Shown here one piece after another: positions 1 through 5,261 of a stretch of DNA of 5,261 bases. The position numbers were made by a program, and so were the translations under genes. The notes beneath the pieces were generated by a model that made no database searches, was not told where the DNA came from, and saw only the letters and a program-made list of their open reading frames with translations. The stretch is from Rhizobium sp. LCM 4573 (GTDB lineage: Bacteria > Pseudomonadota > Alphaproteobacteria > Rhizobiales > Rhizobiaceae), in NCBI RefSeq assembly GCF_001854865.1, contig NZ_MDDW01000024.1, positions 117,803 to 123,063 on the forward strand. The letters run 5' to 3'. Each line of letters opens with the position of its first letter. The first letter of the stretch is position 1.

Positions 1-1017
1 AAGCATCTCGGCACCAATGGCGGCGGCTTCTTCAATGCCAATGCGGCTCACCCCTTCGAGAACCCGACCGCACTCACCAACCTCATCCACATGGTCGCAA
101 TTTTCGCGATCGGCGCCGCGCTAACCAATGTCTTCGGCCGTATGGTCGGCAATGAAAGGCAGGGCTGGGCGATCTTCGCCACCATGGGCATCCTGTTCAT
201 CGCGGGCGTCATCGTCTGCTACTGGGCGGAAGCCGCGGGCAACCCGCTGGTCCACGCGCTCGGCATCGACGGCGGAAACATGGAAGGCAAGGAGGTGCGC
301 CTCGGCATACCGCTTTCCGCCCTCTTCGCCGTCATCACCACGGCGGCCTCGTGCGGCGCGGTCAATGCCATGCATGACAGCTTCATGGCGCTCGGCGGCA
401 TGATCCCGCTCATCAACATGATGCTCGGTGAAATCATCATCGGCGGCGTCGGCGCGGGTTTCTACGGCATCCTGCTCTTCGTCGTGGTGGCGATCTTCGT
501 CGCCGGCCTTATGGTCGGCCGCACGCCGGAATATCTCGGCAAGAAGATCGAGGCGAAGGAAATGAAGATGGCCATGCTGGCGCTTCTCTGCCTGCCGCTC
601 TTCATGTTGGGTTTCACGGCGTTCGCCGTGGTGCTGCCGAATGCAGTGGCATCGATCGCCAATCCCGGCCCGCACGGCTTCTCCGAGATCCTCTACGCCT
701 ACGTCTCGGCAGCCGCTAACAACGGCTCGGCTTTCGGCGGGCTTACCGGCAACACACCCTGGTACAACATCACGCTGGGGCTGACGATGCTTGCCGGCCG
801 CTTCCTGATCATCGTGCCGGCCATGGCACTGGCCGGTTCGCTGGTGACGAAGAAGGCGGCGCCGGAATCGGCGGGCACCTTCCCGACACACGGGCCGCTC
901 TTCGTCGCGCTGCTGCTCGGCGTGATCGTCATCATGGGCGGCCTGGAATTCTTTCCCGCACTCGCGCTCGGTCCGATCGTCGAACACCTGGCGATGCTCG
1001 GCGGGCAGACCTTCTGA
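1..1017 (+). CDS. kdpA: Potassium-transporting ATPase subunit KdpA, 3' partial
   Basis: This is the K+-binding, channel-like membrane subunit of the KdpFABC pump, related to the Trk/Ktr/HKT superfamily. The reading frame is open from base 1, so the gene is cut by the left edge. The 338 visible codons are roughly the last 60% of a protein usually near 560 residues. Three of the four selectivity-filter loops are visible: GTNGGG at fragment residues 4-9 (10-27), CGAVN at 118-122 (352-366) and NNGSAFGG at 240-247 (718-741). Their spacing nearly matches E. coli glycines 232, 345 and 468, which puts about 225 residues off-window. The conserved cytoplasmic loop [10 protein letters not shown] lies at 173-182, and PTHGPLF marks the last cytoplasmic loop before the final helix. 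Several hydrophobic helices fill the rest. No frameshift or missing filter glycine is seen. The internal ATG at 91 is not the start, because family sequence continues upstream of it. kdpB follows after 49 bp in the same operon. The first filter loop and N-terminus cannot be judged. Confidence 0.97.
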   Translation, partial: KHLGTNGGGFFNANAAHPFENPTALTNLIHMVAIFAIGAALTNVFGRMVGNERQGWAIFATMGILFIAGVIVCYWAEAAGNPLVHALGIDGGNMEGKEVRLGIPLSALFAVITTAASCGAVNAMHDSFMALGGMIPLINMMLGEIIIGGVGAGFYGILLFVVVAIFVAGLMVGRTPEYLGKKIEAKEMKMAMLALLCLPLFMLGFTAFAVVLPNAVASIANPGPHGFSEILYAYVSAAANNGSAFGGLTGNTPWYNITLGLTMLAGRFLIIVPAMALAGSLVTKKAAPESAGTFPTHGPLFVALLLGVIVIMGGLEFFPALALGPIVEHLAMLGGQTF

Positions 1018-1027
1018 CGGTCTGCCC
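1003..1027 (+). promoter_or_regulatory. Perfect 9-bp stem-loop enclosing the kdpA stop codon
   Basis: The left arm GGGCAGACC (1003-1011) is exactly complementary to the right arm GGTCTGCCC (1019-1027). The 7-nt loop (1012-1018) contains the last sense codon and the TGA stop of kdpA (1015-1017). No T-run follows (the next bases are CGGCTTACC), so it does not look like an intrinsic terminator, and kdpB must be expressed with kdpA. Plausible roles are mRNA stabilisation, a processing site, or damping of translational coupling into kdpB. The pairing is seen directly; the function is inference. Confidence 0.6.
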
Positions 1028-1055
1028 CGGCTTACCTAACAAGAACACCCATACT

Positions 1056-1059
1056 GGAG
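1056..1059 (+). promoter_or_regulatory. Ribosome-binding site of kdpB
   Basis: GGAG lies 7 nt before the ATG at 1067. This supports that start over the in-frame ATG at 1094 (residue 10), which has no comparable purine tract at a proper distance. It lies downstream of the hairpin at 1003-1027 and stays single-stranded when that hairpin forms. Confidence 0.75.
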
Positions 1060-1066
1060 CCTCGTC

Positions 1067-3112
1067 ATGAGCCAGTCCAAATCCGCGAGCATCATGGATG
1101 CCGTGCCAGCCATCACCGGCGCATTCGCCAAGCTCAGCCCGAAGAGCCTGGCTAGGAACCCGGTAATCTTTGTGGTCGCCGTTGTTTCCGCTCTTTCCAC
1201 CATCCTGCTCATTCGGGATCTCATCGCCGGCGAAACCGATATCGGTTTCTCCTTCCAGATCGTAATCTGGCTGTGGTTCACGGTTCTCTTCGCCAACTTC
1301 GCGGAAGCCGTGGCCGAAGGTCGCGGCAAGGCGCAGGCGGAATCGCTGCGCAAGACCCGTACCGAAACCCAAGCCAAGCTACTCAACGGCAATAGCCGCG
1401 ACTTCAAGCTTGTGGCCGGCACCAGCCTGAAGGTCGGCGATGTCGTGCTGGTCGAGGCCGGCGACATCATCCCCTCCGACGGGGAAGTGATCGAAGGCAT
1501 CGCCTCGGTCAACGAGGCGGCGATCACCGGTGAATCGGCGCCTGTCATCCGCGAGTCCGGTGGCGATCGCTCCGCCGTCACCGGCGGCACGCAGGTGCTT
1601 TCCGATTGGATCCGCGTTCGCATCACCGCGGCGGCCGGCTCCACCTTCATCGACCGTATGATCGCGCTCGTCGAAGGTGCCGAACGCCAGAAGACGCCGA
1701 ACGAGATCGCACTCAACATCCTGCTTGCGGGGATGACGCTGATCTTCGTCATCGCCACCGCGACGATCCCGAGCTTCGCCTCCTATGCCGGCGGCTATAT
1801 TCCGGTCACCGTTCTCGTCGCGCTTTTCGTGACGCTGATCCCGACCACGATCGGCGCGCTTCTTTCCGCGATCGGCATTGCCGGCATGGACCGGCTGGTG
1901 CGCTTCAACGTGCTCGCCATGTCCGGCCGCGCGGTGGAAGCCGCCGGCGACGTCGATACGCTACTCCTCGACAAGACCGGCACGATCACGCTCGGCAATC
2001 GCCAGGCGACCGAGTTCCGCCCGGTGTCCGGTGTGACCGCCGAGGAATTGGCCGACGCCGCCCAGCTTGCCTCGCTTGCCGACGAAACCCCGGAAGGCCG
2101 CTCGATCACCGTTCTCGCGAAGGAAAAATACGGCATCCGCGCCCGCGACATGCAGAGCCTGCACGCGACCTTCATTCCCTTCACCGCACAGAGCCGCATG
2201 AGCGGCGTCGATCTCGACGGCTCCTCGATCCGCAAGGGCGCGGTGGATGCGGTGCTGAACTATCTCCGCACGAACGCGGCCGCCGCCAGCAGCGACGCCA
2301 TCCGGGAGGCCCAGCAGATCGCCGAGGATATCGCCAAATCAGGCGGTACGCCGCTTGCCGTGGTGCGCGACGGGCGCCTGCTCGGCATCATTCACCTCAA
2401 GGATATCGTCAAGGGCGGCATCCGCGAGCGTTTCGCCGAGTTGCGGCGCATGGGCATCCGCACCGTGATGATCACCGGCGACAATCCGATGACCGCCGCC
2501 GCGATCGCAGCGGAAGCGGGCGTGGACGACTTCCTCGCCCAGGCCACGCCCGAGAACAAGCTTTCGCTGATCCGTGAAGAACAGGCGAAAGGCAAGCTGG
2601 TCGCCATGTGCGGCGACGGCACCAACGATGCGCCGGCGCTTGCGCAGGCCGATGTCGGCGTTGCCATGAACACCGGCACGGTCGCGGCCCGCGAAGCCGG
2701 CAACATGGTCGATCTCGACAGCGACCCGACGAAGCTCATCGAGATCGTCGAGATCGGCAAGCAGCTCCTGATGACGCGTGGCGCGCTGACGACGTTTTCG
2801 ATCGCCAACGATATCGCCAAGTATTTCGCGATCATCCCGGCCATGTTCCTCGCCTTCTATCCGCAGCTCGGCGTCTTGAACATCATGGGGCTTTCGACAC
2901 CGCAGAGCGCGATCCTTTCGGCGATCATCTTCAATGCGCTGATCATCGTGGCGCTGATCCCGCTCTCGCTGAAAGGCGTCAAGTACAGGGCGATCGGCGC
3001 CGGCGCCCTCCTCTCCCGCAATCTCGCAATCTACGGCCTCGGCGGCGTGATCGTGCCCTTCGTGGGCATCAAGGTCGTCGACATGGCCATCACGGCCCTT
3101 GGCCTCGCATAA
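1067..3112 (+). CDS. kdpB: Potassium-transporting P-type ATPase, ATP-binding subunit KdpB
   Basis: This is the catalytic subunit of the Kdp pump, a P-type ATPase (type IA) in the inner membrane that couples ATP hydrolysis to K+ uptake. It is complete at 681 residues (E. coli 682). N-terminal helices TM1-TM2 are followed by the conserved GRGKAQA segment. The actuator domain carries TGES at 154-157. TM3-TM4 include the LIPTTIG segment. The phosphorylation domain has DKTGT at 302-306, with D302 the phospho-acceptor. The nucleotide-binding domain shows F372 and K390 (KGA), matching E. coli F377 and K395. TGDN lies at 470-473 and GDGTNDAP at 516-523. TM5 carries the NDIAK motif with D582 and K585, equivalent to E. 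coli D583 and K586, followed by TM6-TM7. All catalytic residues are present and no frameshift is seen. The start is chosen for its GGAG at 7-nt spacing. Ser157 of TGES corresponds to E. coli Ser162, the known inhibitory phosphorylation site. kdpC follows 11 bp downstream. Confidence 0.99.
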   Translation: MSQSKSASIMDAVPAITGAFAKLSPKSLARNPVIFVVAVVSALSTILLIRDLIAGETDIGFSFQIVIWLWFTVLFANFAEAVAEGRGKAQAESLRKTRTETQAKLLNGNSRDFKLVAGTSLKVGDVVLVEAGDIIPSDGEVIEGIASVNEAAITGESAPVIRESGGDRSAVTGGTQVLSDWIRVRITAAAGSTFIDRMIALVEGAERQKTPNEIALNILLAGMTLIFVIATATIPSFASYAGGYIPVTVLVALFVTLIPTTIGALLSAIGIAGMDRLVRFNVLAMSGRAVEAAGDVDTLLLDKTGTITLGNRQATEFRPVSGVTAEELADAAQLASLADETPEGRSITVLAKEKYGIRARDMQSLHATFIPFTAQSRMSGVDLDGSSIRKGAVDAVLNYLRTNAAAASSDAIREAQQIAEDIAKSGGTPLAVVRDGRLLGIIHLKDIVKGGIRERFAELRRMGIRTVMITGDNPMTAAAIAAEAGVDDFLAQATPENKLSLIREEQAKGKLVAMCGDGTNDAPALAQADVGVAMNTGTVAAREAGNMVDLDSDPTKLIEIVEIGKQLLMTRGALTTFSIANDIAKYFAIIPAMFLAFYPQLGVLNIMGLSTPQSAILSAIIFNALIIVALIPLSLKGVKYRAIGAGALLSRNLAIYGLGGVIVPFVGIKVVDMAITALGLA

Positions 3113-3115
3113 GGA
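3111..3115 (+). promoter_or_regulatory. Ribosome-binding site of kdpC, overlapping the kdpB stop
   Basis: AAGGA begins within the TAA stop of kdpB (3110-3112) and sits 8 nt before the ATG at 3124. It fixes the kdpC start and implies tight translational coupling: ribosomes ending kdpB cover the kdpC initiation site. The same reading frame is open upstream to an ATG at 2608, but that stretch overlaps kdpB and is not part of kdpC. Confidence 0.75.
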
Positions 3116-3123
3116 CGAATTCA

Positions 3124-3690
3124 ATGCTCAAACAACTAAGACCCGCGATCGTCTTGCTGGTCGCCCTCACCGTCATTACCGGCCTTATCTATCCGCTCGG
3201 CATGACGGGCATCGCCCAGGCGCTCTTTCCCGAAAAGGCGAACGGCAGCCTGATCGAACGAAACGGCCAGGTGGTCGGCTCCGCCCTGATCGGCCAGGCA
3301 TTCACCGGCGAGCGCTATTTCCACGGCCGCCCGTCCGCCGCCGGCGACGGGTACAATGCCGCATCCTCCAGCGGCTCCAACCTCGGCCCGACGAACCCGA
3401 AGTTGATCGAACGCATCAAAGCGGATGCCGAGACATTGAAGGCGGAAAACCCGAATGCAACGGTGCCGATCGACCTCGTCACCGCTTCGGGCAGCGGGCT
3501 CGACCCGGATATCTCGCCGGAAGCCGCCTATTTCCAGGTTTCGCGCGTCGCCAAGGCGCGCAGGCTGGACGAGCCGACAGTGCGTGCTCTGGTCGACGCT
3601 CATGTGGAGGATCGACAATTCGGCCTCCTCGGCGAACCTGTGGTCAACGTGTTGGCGTTGAATCTGGCGCTTGACGAAGCCAATCCCTGA
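3124..3690 (+). CDS. kdpC: Potassium-transporting ATPase subunit KdpC
   Basis: This is the accessory subunit of the Kdp complex. It is anchored by one N-terminal membrane helix, with a periplasmic C-terminal domain that contacts KdpA and stabilises the assembled pump; its exact role in catalysis is not settled. The product is 188 residues (E. coli 190). After the short basic start MLKQLRP there is one hydrophobic helix at about residues 7-30 containing GLIYPLG. Family motifs follow in order: [15 protein letters not shown] (65-72), SNLGPTNP (85-92), [10 protein letters not shown] (119-128) with ISPEAA (130-135), and a C-terminal [17 protein letters not shown] block. All are intact. The helix lacks a cleavage site and acts as an anchor rather than a removable signal. 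The gene sits 11 bp after kdpB with a coupled ribosome-binding site. It ends 65 bp before kdpD, across a structured spacer. Confidence 0.98.
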   Translation: MLKQLRPAIVLLVALTVITGLIYPLGMTGIAQALFPEKANGSLIERNGQVVGSALIGQAFTGERYFHGRPSAAGDGYNAASSSGSNLGPTNPKLIERIKADAETLKAENPNATVPIDLVTASGSGLDPDISPEAAYFQVSRVAKARRLDEPTVRALVDAHVEDRQFGLLGEPVVNVLALNLALDEANP

Positions 3691-3700
3691 CTTGAAATGG

Positions 3701-3729
3701 GCAGCGGGCGGCATTCTGCCGGCCGCTGC
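3701..3729 (+). promoter_or_regulatory. GC-rich stem-loop in the kdpC-kdpD spacer
   Basis: The arms at 3701-3712 and 3718-3729 pair at 11 of 12 positions, with a single G-G mismatch (3708/3722) and a 5-nt loop ATTCT. The stem is strong enough to act as a processing, stability or attenuation element between the pump genes and the sensor gene. It has no downstream T-tract, so a classic Rho-independent terminator is unlikely. The pairing is seen directly; the role is inference. Confidence 0.55.
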
Positions 3730-3730
3730 A

Positions 3731-3744
3731 TTCCCGTTCGGGAG
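3731..3744 (+). promoter_or_regulatory. Small hairpin overlapping the kdpD Shine-Dalgarno region
   Basis: TCCCG (3732-3736) pairs with CGGGA (3739-3743) across a two-base turn. In practice this is four pairs closed by a GTTC loop, extendable by a T-G wobble (3731/3744). The right arm includes the first bases of the purine tract GGAGAGAG that serves as the kdpD ribosome-binding site. Partial occlusion could lower KdpD synthesis. The helix is short and on its own only moderately stable. Confidence 0.35.
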
Positions 3745-3748
3745 AGAG
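3741..3748 (+). promoter_or_regulatory. Ribosome-binding site of kdpD
   Basis: The purine tract GGAGAGAG ends 7 nt before the ATG at 3756. It supports this start over the in-frame ATG at 3777 (residue 8), which has no such tract in front of it. Part of the tract is paired in the hairpin at 3731-3744. Confidence 0.65.
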
Positions 3749-3755
3749 CCTGCCT

Positions 3756-5261
3756 ATGCCCGATGACAACCGCGACATGGAAAACCGGCCTTCGCCGGAC
3801 GCGCTTCTGGAAAATGCCGAGCGTGAAGGTCGCGGCCGCCTGAAGATTTTTCTCGGCGCAGCTCCTGGAGTGGGCAAGACCTACGAGATGCTGATATCCG
3901 GGCGCGCGCGTCGGGCCGACGGCATCGATGTGGTGATCGGAGTGGTGGAAACCCATGGCCGGAGAGAAACCGAAGCCCTTGTCGACGGTTTCGAGATCAT
4001 CCCGCGCAAGAAGATCGACTATCGAGGCCAGCAGCTCGAGGAAATGGACCTCGATGCCATCCTTGCCCGGCGGCCGGCGCTGGTGCTGGTGGATGAGCTC
4101 GCCCATACCAATGCTACCGGAAGCCGCCACCCCAAGCGCTACATGGACGTGAAGGATATCCTCGCCCAGGGGATCGACGTCTATTCCACGCTCAACATCC
4201 AGCACGTCGAAAGCCTCAACGACGTGGTCGCGCAGATCACCCGCATTCGCGTGCGCGAGACGGTGCCGGACTCGATCATCGACCGGGCCGATGACGTCGA
4301 GATCATCGACATCACGCCGGACGACCTCCTCCAGCGGCTGAAGGAGGGAAAAGTCTATGTACCGGCAACGGCACGGCGGGCGATTGAAAACTACTTCTCT
4401 CCGGGCAACCTGACGGCGCTTCGCGAACTGGCGCTACGACGTACCGCGCAGCGGGTGGACGAGCAGCTTCTCAACCATATGCAGGCGCATGCCATTCCCG
4501 GTCCCTGGGCGGCGGGCGAGCGGGTGCTCGTCTGTCTCGATCATGGCAGAGGCGGCGCGGGGCTGGTGCGCTACGGCAAACGGCAGGCCGACCGGCTGCG
4601 CGCACCCTGGGCGGTGCTGCATCTCGAAACGCCGCAGGCGATCAGCCTGCCGGACGAGGAGAAGGACCGACTTGCCGCCAATATGCGGCTTGCCGAACAG
4701 CTCGGCGCCGAGACAGTGACGCTTCCCGCCTTGCGCATTTCGCGGGAGATCATCGCCTATGCCAATATCAACAACTTCACCCATGTCGTCGTGGGGAGGC
4801 CGCGAAGACGCGCCTGGTGGCGTATCTGGCAAAGCACCGTAACCGACGACCTCATCCGCTATGCCGGGGACATCAGCGTCCACGTGGTCTCGGGGGATGC
4901 GGAGGAGCCTCGCGGCGGCGTGAAGACCGCCAAGCCCCGGCCGGTCAGGATCAGGCCTTATATCCGCAGCGCCGTCTTCGTCGGCCTCGCACTTGTCGCC
5001 GGTATCGCGCTCGATCAGGCGCTCGACGTGCAGAACCTCGCGCTGGTATTCCTGATGGCGGTGCTGGCGGCCTCCGTGCGGGGCGGATTGGGCCCCGGTC
5101 TCTTCGCTTCGCTCATCGGCGCCCTCTCCTTCAACTTCTTCTTCCTGGAACCGCGCTATACCTTCACCGTGCGCGATCCGGAAAGCGTCGTGGCTTTGGC
5201 ATTCTTCCTCGGGGTAGCGGTCGTCGCGAGCAATCTGACGGCCGCCGTCCAGCGTCAGGCC
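3756..5261 (+). CDS. kdpD: Osmosensitive K+ channel sensor histidine kinase KdpD, 5' partial
   Basis: This is the membrane sensor kinase of the KdpD/KdpE two-component system, which induces kdp expression when K+ is limiting. The frame is open from 3756 to the right edge without a stop: 502 codons of a protein usually near 900. Residues ~27-235 are the KdpD N-terminal domain, with the P-loop GAAPGVGKT (34-42), the Walker-B-like strand LVLVDELAHTN (109-119), SRHPKR (123-128) and STLNIQHVESLND (144-156). Residues ~254-380 form a universal-stress-protein (USP) domain. Four hydrophobic helices follow at about 402-421, 427-444, 446-464 and 476-496: the DUF4118 four-helix membrane domain, with short periplasmic turns. 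The edge falls just after helix 4, so the GAF-like, dimerisation/phospho-acceptor and ATPase domains are not visible. E. coli KdpD has the same domain order with its membrane region near 400-500. The gene probably shares the kdpABC transcript, and kdpE is expected downstream. A truncated sensor-only form cannot be excluded from this window. Confidence 0.95.
   Translation, partial: MPDDNRDMENRPSPDALLENAEREGRGRLKIFLGAAPGVGKTYEMLISGRARRADGIDVVIGVVETHGRRETEALVDGFEIIPRKKIDYRGQQLEEMDLDAILARRPALVLVDELAHTNATGSRHPKRYMDVKDILAQGIDVYSTLNIQHVESLNDVVAQITRIRVRETVPDSIIDRADDVEIIDITPDDLLQRLKEGKVYVPATARRAIENYFSPGNLTALRELALRRTAQRVDEQLLNHMQAHAIPGPWAAGERVLVCLDHGRGGAGLVRYGKRQADRLRAPWAVLHLETPQAISLPDEEKDRLAANMRLAEQLGAETVTLPALRISREIIAYANINNFTHVVVGRPRRRAWWRIWQSTVTDDLIRYAGDISVHVVSGDAEEPRGGVKTAKPRPVRIRPYIRSAVFVGLALVAGIALDQALDVQNLALVFLMAVLAASVRGGLGPGLFASLIGALSFNFFFLEPRYTFTVRDPESVVALAFFLGVAVVASNLTAAVQRQA

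Noticed and set aside
121..987. 288-codon open frame on the minus strand opposite kdpA
   Set aside because: Its translation is a low-complexity mix rich in Arg, His, Asp and Glu, typical of the reverse complement of GC-rich coding DNA. kdpA covers the same bases with clear family motifs.
1003..1040. Rho-independent terminator after kdpA
   Set aside because: The stem is perfect but no T-run follows, and the operon logic requires read-through into kdpB.
1606..2577. 323-codon plus-strand open frame inside kdpB in another frame
   Set aside because: It is an Arg/His-rich frame-shadow of kdpB with no motif. The kdpB frame is unbroken throughout.
3098..3114. Possible hairpin hiding the kdpC ribosome-binding site (CCTT/AAGG)
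   Set aside because: It has only four pairs with a wide loop, too weak to propose as a structure.
2339..3124. 261-codon open frame on the minus strand opposite the end of kdpB
   Set aside because: It has the same Arg/His/Asp-rich shadow composition, no recognisable motif, and a fully canonical kdpB on the other strand.
3692..3717. Possible internal promoter before kdpD (TTGAAA at 3692-3697)
   Set aside because: No acceptable -10 hexamer lies 16-18 bp downstream. The area is GC-rich stem-loop sequence.
3600..4205. 201-codon minus-strand open frame spanning the kdpC-kdpD junction
   Set aside because: It overlaps two genes with strong family support, shows no recognisable domain, and its length is expected by chance at this GC content.

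Overview
The window holds one continuous, same-strand segment of a kdp operon for high-affinity, ATP-driven potassium uptake. In order it carries kdpA (3' part only), kdpB (complete), kdpC (complete) and kdpD (5' part only). All four identifications rest on family motifs read directly from the translations. The DNA is GC-rich with strongly G/C-ending codons. The protein sequences look alphaproteobacterial, most likely from a Rhizobiales/Rhizobiaceae-type organism. That placement is an impression from sequence character, not a search result.

Layout: 1-1017 is the last ~338 codons of kdpA, with about 225 N-terminal codons lost off the left edge. 1018-1066 is a 49-bp gap whose left end belongs to a perfect 9-bp hairpin built around the kdpA stop codon. 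1067-3112 is kdpB, the P-type ATPase subunit. After 11 bp, with a ribosome-binding site that overlaps the kdpB stop, comes kdpC at 3124-3690. A 65-bp gap at 3691-3755 carries two consecutive stem-loops, the second overlapping the kdpD Shine-Dalgarno region. kdpD runs from 3756 to the right edge and is still open there. It covers the KdpD sensor/P-loop domain, the USP domain and the four-helix membrane domain, and is cut before the GAF-like and histidine-kinase domains. There is no gene-free stretch longer than 65 bp.

How the genes work together: KdpA is the channel-like K+-binding subunit. KdpB hydrolyses ATP through a phospho-aspartate intermediate and carries ions through the membrane to the cytoplasm. 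KdpC is a single-span accessory subunit that stabilises the complex. KdpD is the membrane sensor kinase that, with the response regulator KdpE (expected just downstream, not visible), switches the operon on when K+ is limiting. The operon promoter, any KdpE-binding site and any kdpF lie outside the window on the left.

No previously undescribed system was found. The transporter genes are intact and canonical in every motif checked. The only unexpected structure is at the gene junctions: the A/B and C/D boundaries carry hairpins and the B/C boundary does not. This could set subunit stoichiometry, but that is inference.
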